64,000 nucleotides of DNA from Siderastrea radians (Eukaryota > Cnidaria > Anthozoa > Scleractinia > Rhizangiidae): positions 14,747,701 through 14,811,700 of the forward strand of contig OZ024888.1 of assembly GCA_964017195.1 (NCBI GenBank), read 5' to 3'. The translations under genes were made by a program, and so were the position numbers. Of this stretch, positions 33,293 through 44,417 are shown one piece after another. Within the stretch, counting starts at the first letter, position 1. Each line of letters opens with the position of its first letter. Below the pieces are notes generated by a model. That model was not told the origin of the DNA and made no database searches. It worked only from the letters and a program-made list of their open reading frames with translations.

Positions 33293-34734
33293 ATTATAGA
33301 ACGCCCGTGAAATTCGCTCGCCTCACTTGACTTGGAAAACCATAATTTTGTTTTAGGCGACTGAAGAACTATCTTTTGCTGCACTCTAATCAATCCATTC
33401 GATGATTTTATGCTGTGTATTTGGCGCAAGTGATCCTGCACTGGCCGCAAATCAACCTCATTATTTAATTCCGATATATAGGGTTGTCTTACCTTAAAAC
33501 ATATTGCTGCGACCGTGGAAAATACCTACCACTATTTCCATTCCTTTGAAAACCGGTGCAATTTTTTTTTCTAGGTGGAAACTGCTCCTCGTCTCTGCTT
33601 CTAAATTTCGACAACATTTTTTGTGGTAAACAGGTAAATGTGACGGAACAAATTGCTATGCTAATATATTGTCGCAAGAAGACACTAAAGCGTGCCCTTG
33701 GTGTCAAGTAAGGCGACTAAATTTCACGGGCGTGCTGATAATTCTCTATTTCCGTCAAACCGACCTCTCTGGACTCCGCAGTGTCGCCTTTTGCTTGTGG
33801 ACAATCTCACTCAGCCTCTCCCCGGCTGAGGGCAATTTTGTCGTCGAAACGTGGTTCCCAAAGATTCAAGTGTGCACTTCAAATGAAAACGCATAGGAAA
33901 GGCGAGTTTCGTATTTAGGAGGGATTTTCGACGGCTTAAAATAGGATCTGGAACCCATGAGAAAGAACAGGGGTAGATCAAATACCCAAGAATAAACCTT
34001 TGAAGTTGTAGGACGATTCGTTTATTGTGATGGGATTTATCGAACTTCAAGTGAGGCGCAGTGTCAAACTGTTTCCTGCCTTTAATTAATTCTTAACATT
34101 CAGCAAACATAAAAAATAAAAACCTCAATTTTTCGCCCCAAAAGCTTCAAACCAGCCTAGGACGCCCTCAAATAATTGTAATGACCAATACAACAATGAA
34201 ATAAGGCCAATTATTTTTATTTCGACTTCTTTCTGATATGTGGCAATTTGAGACGTTTTGTGGCATTTCTGTACAAACTCTGAAATGTTGCCGATGTCAT
34301 TATTATGCATAGCGTGGAAAAAACAATCTAATTTGTGCGCAGCTCTGAACGTTAGCTTGGGGTGACTGTGGTAAAATCTTCCACTTTGTGCCCAGCGTCT
34401 CACGTGACTGACTGGAATAGACTGGGCACTAGTATGTTTTGAAAGTGACGATGGTCGAGCATGGTTGTTTGATGTTGTTGCTCCATCTTTTTTATTCACC
34501 GTTTTGCTTCGTAGAAGGTAAGAAAAACTACATTCACTACAGAAAATAGGACAGATTAGTTTTTCATCAGGACAGTTTGCTTGACTTGTTTGAATCTCGA
34601 ACAAATCCCAGGTAGTCGTCAGTCGAATGAATCCTAGAGAAAAATCAATCGAACTGGATGGGCAATCGAACAAACTTGAAATGATATTCCCATCGCCCAT
34701 GGAAGGAGGATAGACAAAAGTGGAACACGTGAAA

Positions 34735-34965
34735 AACTATATCATATACGTACATGTAAACTGCGGGTGAGAGATTTTGATATATGAAACACTGCAAGTC
34801 AAGCAGTTGCAAAAAAGAAGGTGTGAAACAGGCTTAAATGTATTTGGTCGAGAACTGCACCGGTAGTTGCAGGGTCATGGGTCCGAATCCGGGTAAAATC
34901 TGGAGTGTTTCTCAGGCTTTCTCTTTGCAACTGTTTTAAAAGTTGTATATATAACTGGGTTATAT

Positions 34966-35009
<44 letters not shown>

Positions 35010-35180
35010 ATTTATTTATTTGTTTGGCCAATACCGTGAGTATGCTTCTTCTTTGGAAAATGTATGGAACATTTAACAACAACATGGAGCAGGAAGTCTC
35101 AAAAGCACAACTGAGACTGCCTGTCAATTGGTGTTATTTGATGACTGGATGATTTGGGCTCTTAAATCAAATAAGTCAGT
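34735..35180 (+). mobile_element. SINE-like repeat, family S, copy 2
   Basis: Matches the reverse complement of 16150-16560. It includes a B-box-like 'GGGTCCGAATCC' and a (TTTA)n microsatellite at about 34965-35010. Confidence 0.6.
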
Positions 35181-36554
35181 AAAACATCAGATGTGAGTTT
35201 ATTTACCATGTCAAGGGGTAAGGGTTTGAACATGGTTCGAACTATGGTTTGGAACTCAGGGGGGATCGGAGCCTCCTTGTACAATACTTTATTGAGTACC
35301 CTTCCCCTCCACTCTATTGCTAAAGGCATTTTTTGAAATAAATATTGGTAGTGACCAGAAAACACAGGTTCTAGTGTGATAAGCTGCTGAAAGCAAATTC
35401 ACTGAAGGTAATTTGTGTAGTGTTCTTCAGACTTCAGCTTCTTAAAGGGGTGGCAAATGGTAAATTCAAGCCTTTGCGACATGATCCTTTTTTTGTGTGA
35501 GCCCGAGACCCTTTCTTTTTTTAAATTACAAGAGTTTTCTAAATGCGAGGCGAAAACTTTCAGATCAGTTTTGGGCAACTAAAGATGTTACCTAAGCACA
35601 TTAGAACTCCAAGATTCATTTCATAGCCTCCTATTAAAAGCCAAGACTCTAGGCGGCTTTGCAAAAGCATCAAAATCCTGGGACGGCAAGGTTGAAAAAA
35701 AAAAGAAAAGAAAATGAGACTCCTAGACCAGTCTTGCCAAAAATCAGAGACTCCGAGACGTAAAGGATCGCTCAGAAAATGAGATTGCGAGATGCTCACA
35801 ATTCAGCTGAAATTTTGCAATACCCTAAGTTTTCGTTAAGACCATTCGCCACCCCTTCTCAACTTAAGGTTTCCATGTTTCAGTCAAGTCCTTCAGTGTT
35901 TGTCCCTCTACTCTGCCCCCTCCTATTGACCGTGAAGTATTTTCCCTTATTGCCAGTGTCAGGGGTCAAGTGTTAGCCTACATAAACCTTGGGGCATTTA
36001 AAAGCCTCATGATTTGGCATTACAGAATGGTGGCTTATAATTTAAACAATGCTACAATTCAAGACAACAACATTTGTTGCCAACTTGGATTTTTCAATGA
36101 AGTTAGATTTACTTTTGCAGCATTTCAGATTGTATCTTTTTTATTACTTAAAACAAAAATTCAAAATCGATTGAACTTGGTAATGTGCAAATCTTTTTAA
36201 AAAAAGAATTGAGATATGTATAAAAAAGTGTTTGAGTGTACAATTAAGAAGCAGATACAATTATTGTCATATTAAACAGCAGTACCCTTCTAATGTTTTC
36301 ACACGTTTAATCAATTGTCATAATCTGACTTAAAGCAGCAGTACCCTTTTAGCATTTTCACTTAAAAGTTTTTTTATTGCAATTTGCATAATGGCAAGTC
36401 ATTGTTCATTTGCCCACTTTACTTCCACCGAGTTTGTCCTTTTCCAGTTTGTCAAGATCTCACAAAATTACATTTTCTCCATTACAATTATTTATTACAA
36501 AATATTTTCACTGAGTGCAAATCAGCTTTACCACCAATTTCTGTGGCCCTATTT
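35181..36554. other. Stretch without a supported gene
   Basis: Contains frames of 65-80 codons without recognisable domains. Nothing else stands out. Confidence 0.4.
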
Positions 36555-36791
36555 GTCAGGGTGGGGGTGCACTGGACTTCAGATCTGAAGTGAGTGGTTT
36601 GAGGCCCAGTCCCTGCCATCGTGTTGTTTCCTTAGACAAGAAACTTTGCCCCACATTGTCTCTCTTCACCCAGGTGTATAAAATGGGTACCGGCAAGATA
36701 CTGCTGGGGGTAACCCCGGGATGGACTAGCATCCCATCCAGGGGAAGTAGCAATACTCTTCAGTTGCTCCTTCAACTCTCAGCTAACCTAA

Positions 36792-37916
36792 GGTTGTGTT
36801 CCATTGGGATCAACCGTTTTTGGTTGGTTGAGTTGTAGTAGTAGTAGTAAAACTTTATTTTAACACGGTAAATTTATTTAGGAGAGAAATTTATACAAAT
36901 ATTATTAAAATATTATTATTATTTTATATCTATTTGTATCTATTATTATTCCTATATTTGATTGTATATATTTATAAATTGTACATATTATGTAACTTAG
37001 ATAGGTATTCATATTTTTATTAGTTAGATACTCTGTAATGCGCTCTTGATCATATTTATGTTAAATAGCGCAATATAAATTAATAAATTATTGTTATTTA
37101 TTATTAAAGAGATAAAAACGCTAACTGCACTAACTAATAAGCTAACTACTAGTTAAACCTGCTTTACAAGGATGCCGTGTAATGATGCCTAAACATTACT
37201 AAATGAGCTCGCTTTGGAAGGTGTGATTTTTTAATTTAGTTTTAAATTCTTTTAGAGAGTTTGATTGTTTTATCTCATGAGGCAAGCTATTCCATAACAC
37301 AGCCCCGCTATAGCTGGTTGAGTTTTTTTGTGTTCTATTGGGAAATACCCTTTTCGGTTGGTTTGGTTGATAAACTTTTTCAACCAGCTCGCAGCTCGGT
37401 TGAAACGGTTGAAAGTGATGGGTAGCGTCCACTGACTTGTTAGCGAGCATCGGTGTTCAAGCATTGCGTCATTATAATTTGCACGTAATAACGCAATCAT
37501 GCATTAACTGTTCCGCGTAAACTGTCACCCACGGAAACGTATTTCTTCTCATTCGCAATTTGTTTAACTTGCTGTGTTGTAAATTAGGGATGACATTCTC
37601 AAAATAGCCTGTATACGAGTGGCAGGTGTCCTCTCCATTTCCAGTACAATGTTGCTATATATTCCAATTCATCGTCCGATTCACAACATGGTGGAATAAA
37701 TTCTTCTAACCTTTATTCAAGGACAACCGATGCTATGAGTTGTGCTTCCACCTTGCCAACCTTGGCAGAAAAAGTTGAGGAAGTCTGGAAATGACAATGC
37801 CCAGTCACAACTGCGTGTCAACCAAGAACGGTTGAAATAGTGTTCTATTGGAAACCTCAACCGTTTCGACTAAAACTGGTTTCGGTTGAAACGGTTGATC
37901 CCAATAGAACACAACC
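36792..37916. mobile_element. Harbinger-like MITE with TAA duplication
   Basis: The left end GGTTGTGTTCCATTGGGATC is complemented by the right end GATCCCAATAGAACACAACC. TAA lies on each side (36789-36791 and 37917-37919). About 635 bp once the internal LINE insertion (36835-37315) is removed. Confidence 0.75.
36835..37315 (-). mobile_element. 5'-truncated LINE, 3' end only
   Basis: Flanked by a perfect 9 bp target duplication GGTTGAGTT (36826-36834 and 37316-37324). On the minus strand the first codons read SYSGAVLWNSLPHEIKQ..SLKEFKTKLKNH, the usual C-terminus of many non-LTR reverse transcriptases. An AT-rich 3' UTR with 'ATTGCGCTATTTAA' and a (TAC)n tail follow. Confidence 0.85.
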
Positions 37917-37919
37917 TAA

Positions 37920-38298
37920 GAAACTTACCATCCCTGCATTCACTTAAACGACAAATCCGTTTAGTCCATCTTTTGTCCAAGATAGAACATGAATGTGAGA
38001 ACTGTGTCCTATGTAACACTTCGCCCCAAACTTTGCTCATGAAATTTATTAAAAATAACTTAATCATTTTATTCATTTTTCTAATGTAGTTTTGTTAGTC
38101 TAAATTATCACCTGCAGTGTTTCCTGTATGTATATATTCTAGAATTATTGTAAATAGGTAGGGTGTTTAACATAACTGTATGTATATTTTTAGAATTATT
38201 TAACTTAAGTGTCCCCAATTAGTAGAGGGTTTTTCCCTCGGCTAGGCTTTTCTATTGACACTTAAATAAAGACGTTGTGTTGTTGTTGTTGTTCTTGG
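37920..38298 (+). mobile_element. 3' part of a second LINE-like element ending in (GTT)n
   Basis: The sequence continuous with 36781-36788 once the MITE is removed runs to 'AATAAAGACG' and a TTG/GTT run before the SINE resumes. The simple-repeat 3' tail suggests a non-LTR retroelement. No diagnostic protein motif was seen. Confidence 0.45.
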
Positions 38299-38362
38299 TA
38301 CGAAAACCAGGTTAAGCTCTGGCCATGTGGGCCCCCTTGGCTTGTGTGCGACATTACTTGTC

Positions 38363-39027
38363 TACCTTGTCAGTAGACTACAGTGAGGGGCTGCTCTGTT
38401 GCATCCCTTTGATTGGTGGCATGATTTCGTCCACATTGATATCTAAAAAGGCGAAAGTATTAAAACATTCCAGGGCCAAAAATGCAAAGTTTGTTTTTGT
38501 GTGGACTCCTTCCATTCAATTGAATTAAAAGGGTATGTAGATTTATTAAATTTTATGGAAACTTGGTTTACCAGTAAATCTTCACCAGAAATGTAAGACC
38601 ATGTTTTTGTCCTGGGTAAAATACTTTCATACCCTGCTTGGAACCGATTGCATGGTCAGCTTCTAAATGGGAACAGATTCAACCTTCCCCCCCCCCCCCA
38701 CCTTGTAGACTCTGTAACAGTGAGGATAGGTTTGAAATTATAAGCATGTGTTAGGGTATATAGTATGACTGAAAATGTTTCCTTCGAGGTCTGCAACATG
38801 AACTGAGGGCATGACATTATTTCCAATTGACAGTATAATCTTGGATCTGCCATCTTGGATTTCTTGATTCTCAAAACACTATTAAAACATAAAAAATCTT
38901 GTAAAAAGGTCGTCAAAAATTACTGTTGGAACACTGTTGTAACAACACTAATCACTCACAGTCTGTTGTTGGTTGTGATGCATCTATTTATTCTTGCTTA
39001 ACAGATCAAGCCTTTTGCAGTAAAGTC
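38363..39027. other. Stretch without a supported gene
   Basis: A 13-base C run lies at 38687-38699. Nothing else was recognised. Confidence 0.45.
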
Positions 39028-39246
39028 AATCTCATTCCCAGAGTCCGCAGGCTTCTTGTTCAGCAGGTGGTCGCTAGGAGTGACGCTGGGGTAATGGAAA
39101 AAATTCGATTTTTTTGACTAGCTGTTCACTGTAACAAAACTGAGAACCATTAACCACAGGATTCCTGCAGTAACAAGTTCATTACCCCAGAGTCTCTCCC
39201 AATGACCATCCAGTGACCAAGAAGTCTGAGGGCTCTGGGTACAAGA
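39028..39246. mobile_element. MITE, family D, copy 1
   Basis: Starts 'AATCTCATTCCCAGAGTC' and ends with approximate complement 'GGCTCTGGGTACAAGAG'. Shares 'CAGGATTCCTGCAGTAACAA' with the copy at 63470-63699 ('AAGATTCCTGCGATAACAA'). Confidence 0.75.
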
Positions 39247-39299
39247 GTGCAGTAAAGATTATTTTGTTACACATGAAAGACCTTTGCAGTTGTGTACTA

Positions 39300-39535
39300 A
39301 CTAAAAAAGAAAAAACGAACAAAATTCCGGATTCCACAAACTCGCACAGTGACCAGCTCCCAGCTTGCTTGACCTAGTTACTTCAGCGCACAACTGATGG
39401 TTTTCATATATAAAATCTTTTATCTGCATTTCACATGTATGATTTTTCATATATTCACGTTCGCAAAGTTGCTTTTCTCGTAGTGTACATTTAGCCAGTG
39501 ACTCACTCAAGATTTAAGTTTGACTCCCTTAACAT
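39300..39535 (-). repeat. Diverged SINE-like fragment
   Basis: 'GTGACCAGCTCCCAGCTTGC' and 'CGCAAAGTTGCTTTTCTCG' resemble parts of families T and S. It is too diverged to place firmly. Confidence 0.4.
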
Positions 39536-39539
39536 CCTT

Positions 39540-39985
39540 CCTAGGATGGCACTCCTTTTCTGGGTTCTCCTTTCTTTAGTTGTTAGGGTTACGACATTAT
39601 ATATCGTGCAGGGGGTAATATCTTGGATAAAGGCCATTAAATGACACAAAGTCACCACAAAGCCTTGCATCTGGATATCTCGGACAGTCTATAATTATAA
39701 ACATCAACATCCCGAATAACCTGCTTGCAAGAATACGGTTTCCCTGCTAACATCAAATTTCATGAACAATAACGTGTAATAGGGAAATAAACCTAAATAA
39801 CATTAAAGAACGGTTACAAAGTTTGGATCGTTTTGCTTGAATATTGAAAAAAGTTCTTTGTGTTTAAAGTCTCTGGGGGTGGGGGGGGGGGGGGGGGGCT
39901 AAGCCCTGACCATCTTTTTCGTGTCCTCCTTTATGTGTATGGTATACAGGATATGCGAATGAAGGAAATGATCGCCGAAGTTAAA
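39540..39985 (-). repeat. Interspersed repeat, family N, copy 2
   Basis: Inverted match to 15093-15560. Contains an 18-base G run at 39881-39898. Confidence 0.7.
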
Positions 39986-40092
39986 ATGTCTTGAATCCCC
40001 CAACAGATATCACAAGAAATGTATGCAGAACACTGAAGAGAAAAGTAATTTTTAAAATGTGTGTTGACAGTGGGACTTACAAGGTTAGCTAC

Positions 40093-42434
40093 TTAAGAGG
40101 CTCTGACTGTAAATATCGAGAATCGGCGGACAAGCTCAAAAAATCGAAAATCCTGATAACTTACCAGAAGAACACTTTTGGGGAGCTATCTTCGAAAATA
40201 TTACTTAAACCTTCTGGAATTCTATTGTTTTCGGGAAATTCGGAAAAACGGTTTTGCTTAATTTATTACGCAATAATCAGGCTTAAAATTAAACAAATTG
40301 AAAGCGCTTGCTTTTAAACAATTTGCAACGCCAGAAAACAATTTTAATTTTAAATGATAGCAATACTCTTCTACTTTCTATCAATAGGAATTGCATGGAG
40401 TTTTGCTTTATTTCTGTGGTTTGGTGGTTCTTTGAAACAAAGCCATTTTGCGCACTTCAGAAAAAGGCAAAAATTGGTAAACTTTAGAGGCTTAAAATGG
40501 GTCTTGGTATGTCTAATATCGAATTCAAATAAACACTGTGATAAAGTTTGGCCCTACTTCCATTATAATATGAAATAAAAAATCTGGGCAATTCAGGCTC
40601 GCGCTGACAAAAACACAAAATCGCGAACCAGTGTTGCCAAAAATTGAACAATTAAATGAATGAAATGAAAAGTAGTAGTTTGGGTGAGCTCAATTTAGAG
40701 GATTTTATTTACTGAAGACACACAAAGAATGAACTAAAACATTCCTTCAATCTATTCTTGCATTGTTTTGGGCTTATACTATTTCTACGTAAAACTAAAG
40801 AGAAGGATGAAAAGTTTTAAAAGTTCTACACAGCTGTTGCGTGACCTGAGTCACGTGAATATTTTTTGTCAATTTGTCAACCTACTTATGGCAGTTTTTA
40901 AATGCGGTCTCTTACATTGGCCGCTGTTTTATGCATGGCTAGTTCTCCAGCGAATACCGTACGCATCCCTATGTTTGGGGCATACTGTCATGTGCAGCTG
41001 ATATTCCACTGGGACGAAAATTGCGACAGGCAAGTCTAGAATTAGTTTCGTATACATATGACACCTTTCTCTTCGCGAGAAGAAAACTGCCAAATATAGT
41101 ATGTTGTTGTGTACGTGATACGATCGCTCTTTTCAAACGGCTACTAAGATTTTGGGCGACTTTTTTAAAAGACACTATTTTGGCCAGGAGCAAAAGTGCA
41201 TCATTATTATTATGATTTATACGCATTTGTCAAAAATTGTGCTGTTCCTATCGATATTATTACACTTGTATAAATATGTTAAAAAAAACACAAACCACGG
41301 ACGTTCTGGCAGCGGGATCGGTATTTACGAGTTCTAAATGCTGCTGTACATCTAAGAGATATTAATACACAGCTTGTTTGGTTTTACTTTGCAAGATCAC
41401 TGAGAACTCTTTCACGGTTTTAGAGGATAAGATTTTCATTGAAGAATATTTTCACGTTTGCATGAACGTGCAGTGATCGGTTGCGTGACTGGATTATTTT
41501 GAGTGATACTTTTGTGTTCCTTACTTTACACAGCCAAACTGAGCTCTCAATTTATACGCGTACGTCAACTTTAATGATTTGTAAAAGGAACCGTTTGGAT
41601 TTTCGAGAACAATAGTTTTGTCCCCCCAAAAGACTACAAATAACAAAGAAAGGCCATTGGTGCTGCAGGGTATAGACATCTGACAAAAAATGACAACCCA
41701 CTGCACTCTAGTTTCACCAACAATTTTCCAAATTTGTTCGTAGTTCTTCAGAAAGACAAATGAAGATATCAGGGAATGCATCATGTAGTAGAAAGACCAT
41801 CCGAGAATAGTTACAGTAAACAATTTGTCATATTTCAAGTCGTCCTTCCAGTACAGTTTTTTTCTATTATCCAAATTATGCACATTTTGGCAACACTGGT
41901 TCGCGAATTTGTGTTTTTGTCAGCGCGAGCCTGAATTGACCAGATTTTTTATTTCATATTATAATAGAAGTAGGGCCAAACTTTATCACAGTGTTTATTT
42001 GAATTCGATATTAGACATACCAAGACCCATTTTAAGCCTCTAAAGTTTACCAATTTTTGCCTTTTTCCGAAGTGCGCAAAATGGCTTTGTTTCAAAGAAC
42101 CACCAAACCACAGAAATAAAGCAAAACTCCATGCAATTCCTATTGATAGAAAGTAGAAGAGTATTGCTAACATTTAAAATTAAAATTGTTTTCTGGCGTT
42201 GCAAACTGTTTAAAAGCAAGCGCTTTCAATTTGTTTAATTTTAAGCCTGATTATTGCGTAATAAATTAAGCAAAACCGTTTTTCCGAATTTCCCGAAAAC
42301 AATAGAATTCCAGAAGGTTTAAGTAATATTTTCGAAGATAGCTCCCCAAAAGTGTTCTTCTGGCAAGTTATCAGGATTTTCGATTTTTTGAGCTTGTCCG
42401 CCGATTCTCGATATTTACAGTCAGAGCCTCTTAA
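40093..42434. mobile_element. Foldback element with ~550 bp near-identical arms
   Basis: The left arm 40093-40642 and right arm 41885-42434 are inverted copies with few differences. Both ends read TTAA then GAGGCTCTGACTG, so a TTAA target site (piggyBac or Kolobok-like) is possible. The 1.24 kb centre has no recognisable transposase. It encodes hydrophobic frames, for example 41521-41883 on the minus strand with two possible membrane segments (around VTILGWSFYYMMHSLI and SIPCSTNGLSLLFVVF), which I cannot assign. The right end is 69 bp upstream of the ZNF-B2 exon, so the element probably lies in that gene's intron. Confidence 0.85.
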
Positions 42435-42570
42435 AACGCTCTAACACAACAGTGATTTACATGAACAAAATTCTTCACATCTTTGTTTGTTTGTTTTTTG
42501 CAGGTCCAACGACATTGTTCTGGGTTGCGCAAAGAGCTTTACATGGCTTAGGTCTGTTGCTGTACATAAA

Positions 42571-43887
42571 ATGACGCACAGAGGAGAGAGACCTTTCTCA
42601 TGTGATGAGTGTGAGAAGAGTTTCAGTAGGGCAGGACTTCCCCAACAGCACAAAGTATTAAGGTGCAACAAGGGTGGGATATCGCCTTACAGGCACACAG
42701 GAACGCATATAGGCGAGAAGCCTTACAAATGCAACGAGTGTGGAAAGAGTTTTGATGTGAAGGGATCGCTTGACAGGCATAAAAGATCACACACGGGAAA
42801 GAAACCTTTTACATGTGACGAGTGTGGCAAGAGTTTTTGTAAAGCAGGAAATCTCAATAAGCATAAAAGGATACACACAGGCGAGAAGCCTTTCACATGC
42901 AGTGAATGTCGAAAGAGTTTTTGTAGTGCAGGAGCTCTTGGTATACATAAAATAACACATACGGTCGAGAGGCCTTTTACATGCAACGAATGTGGCAAGA
43001 CGTTTAAACGGGCAGGAGCTCTTCGTGAACATAGAATAATACATACGGGCGAGAAGCCTTTTACATGCAATGACTGTGGCAAGAGCTTTAGTTGTAGAAA
43101 AATTCTTCGTAGACATACAATAACACATACAGGCGAGAAGCCTTATAAATGCAATGAGTGTAGCAAGAGTTTTAGTCAAGCAGGAAATCTCCTTCAGCAT
43201 AAAAGGATACACTTGGGCGACAAGCCTTTTAGATGCAATGAGTGTCGAAAGAGTTTTTGTAGTGCAGGAGAACTCCGTAGACATAAAATAACACATACGG
43301 GCGAGAGGCCTTTTAAATGCGACGAATGTGGCAAGAGTTTTAATCGAGCAGGAACTCTCCGTGGACACAGAATAACACATACGGGTGAGAGGCCTTTTAC
43401 ATGCAACGACTGTGGCAAGAAGTTTAAACGGGTGAAAACTCTTCGTGAACACAGAATAATACACACGGGCGACAAGCCTTTTGTATGCAGCGAGTGTGGC
43501 AAGAGTTTTAGACGGGCACGAAATCTCCATCGGCATGAAAGGATACACACAAGCGAGAAGCCGTTGACATGCAATGACTGTGGAAAGAGTTTTAATTGCA
43601 GAGGAATTCTACGTAGACATAAAGTAACACATACGGACGAGAGGCATTTTAAATGCAGCGAGTGTGGAAAGAGTTTTAGACGGAAGTCATCGTTCCGCAG
43701 GCATGAAAGAACACATACCGGCGAAAATGCTTTTATCAGCAACCAGTCTAGCACAGGTGTTACTCAACCAGGAAATTACAAGTTGCATGATAGTGCTTTC
43801 CTCATAAAGCAGCCATCTAATCAACAGGATGGTTTGTTTAGTATCTCTGAACTTTTGAGTCACGTGAAGAAAGAGGTACTGGAGTGA
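42571..43887 (+). CDS. ZNF-B2: C2H2 zinc-finger protein, 12 intact fingers, eh1-like tail
   Basis: A 438-residue probable nuclear DNA-binding repressor. An acceptor (TTTTTTGCAG) ends at 42503. The exon then opens with GTCCAACGACA, shared with ZNF-B1. I chose the ATG at 42571 (MTHRGERPF) because it aligns with the only possible start of ZNF-B1. An upstream in-frame finger-like stretch (GCAKSF..VAVHKMTH) could instead be coding if an earlier exon supplies a start. The order is a C2HC-like first finger (HKVLRC), twelve C2H2 fingers joined mostly by TGEKP/TGERP linkers, then SSTGVTQPGN and FSISELL (43837-43857) before VKKEVLE. Finger order suggests block duplication: CSAG-type then .RAG-type fingers occur twice. 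The 3' flank matches ZNF-B1, so the two are recent paralogues. Confidence 0.92.
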   Translation: MTHRGERPFSCDECEKSFSRAGLPQQHKVLRCNKGGISPYRHTGTHIGEKPYKCNECGKSFDVKGSLDRHKRSHTGKKPFTCDECGKSFCKAGNLNKHKRIHTGEKPFTCSECRKSFCSAGALGIHKITHTVERPFTCNECGKTFKRAGALREHRIIHTGEKPFTCNDCGKSFSCRKILRRHTITHTGEKPYKCNECSKSFSQAGNLLQHKRIHLGDKPFRCNECRKSFCSAGELRRHKITHTGERPFKCDECGKSFNRAGTLRGHRITHTGERPFTCNDCGKKFKRVKTLREHRIIHTGDKPFVCSECGKSFRRARNLHRHERIHTSEKPLTCNDCGKSFNCRGILRRHKVTHTDERHFKCSECGKSFRRKSSFRRHERTHTGENAFISNQSSTGVTQPGNYKLHDSAFLIKQPSNQQDGLFSISELLSHVKKEVLE

Positions 43888-43983
43888 AAACTTAGTTTTT
43901 GCTTATGTTGTTGTTATAAAGTGCGTTAAACAATTCAAAAAAGGCATACAGTTAAAGGCGTAACGATGTTAGCAACTGATAAA

Positions 43984-44175
43984 CCGTATTTTCTCAATTA
44001 AACGCCGGGCCCCGAATAAACGCCGGACCCACATTAACCTGCCATCAGGCCGAAGTTTAGCATGGCTTTCATATTCTCTTACGTTGGTCTCCAGAGCCGG
44101 ATCGCAGGTTAGATCCATATGGTCAAATTTTAAATAAACGCCTCCAGCCTTTATTTGAGGTCCGGCATTTATTTG
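43984..44175. repeat. Repeat family K, copy 3
   Basis: From 'CGTATTTTCTCAATTAAACG' to 'GGTCCGGCATTTATTTG'. Its outer parts are inverted relative to each other. It begins about 100 bp after ZNF-B2. Confidence 0.6.
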
Positions 44176-44417
44176 AAAGTGAACCTTTATGTTACTGATT
44201 CTCATTGAAAATTAGTTAAAGCAATTGTAACCACTGTCTGCATCAGTTGAGTTCACTTCGCTCAGCTCATTCCTGCTAGGGAAAGTTGGCGTAATGTACT
44301 CCACATTCTACTGAGCACCAAATTCTCCTGCTTACTTTTGAATTTTATCGATCTTTATCGGCTTCGGACGAAATTGGTGACACTTTATTCCTAAAAAGAA
44401 GGCTATCAAGAATGATG

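Larger units (their letters stand above)
30117..34370. mobile_element. hAT-like foldback 1 (outer of three nested)
   Basis: Ends ACAGGCAGCCCAAGCTAA and GTTAGCTTGGGGTGACTGTG, flanked by GTAAAATC at 30109-30116 and 34371-34378 (8 bp, hAT-like). The left arm is 30117-30634 continuing at 31695-31785. The right arm is about 33755-34370. A smaller inner inverted pair surrounds a loop of about 33340-33690. Two further foldbacks sit in the left arm. No transposase was recognised. Confidence 0.85.
29857..34690 (-). repeat. Repeat C, copy 2, inverted and split by nested foldbacks
   Basis: The reverse complement of 34379-34690 ('ACGAAGCAAAACGGTGAATA') followed by that of 29857-30116 ('GGAAAGGTGAG', 'CTTTATAACGAAG') reproduces the order seen in the uninterrupted copy at 20640-21400. 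The element at 30117-34370 is the insertion. Confidence 0.65.
36555..38362 (+). mobile_element. SINE family E, copy 4, split by nested insertions
   Basis: The body is at 36555-36780 (from 'CTTCAGATCTGAAG' to 'GTAGCAATACTC'). The 3' part resumes at about 38299 ('AACCAGGTTAAGCTCTGGCC', 'GTGGGCCCCCTTGG'). The intervening 1.5 kb is foreign. Confidence 0.7.

Noticed and set aside
36515..36838. 107-codon frame beginning in the SINE
   Set aside because: It crosses the SINE and the insertion junction, so it cannot be a native coding sequence.
41521..41883. 120-codon minus-strand frame with two hydrophobic segments
   Set aside because: It lies in the centre of a foldback element with no recognisable family or gene structure. 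Noted within the element, not called as a gene.
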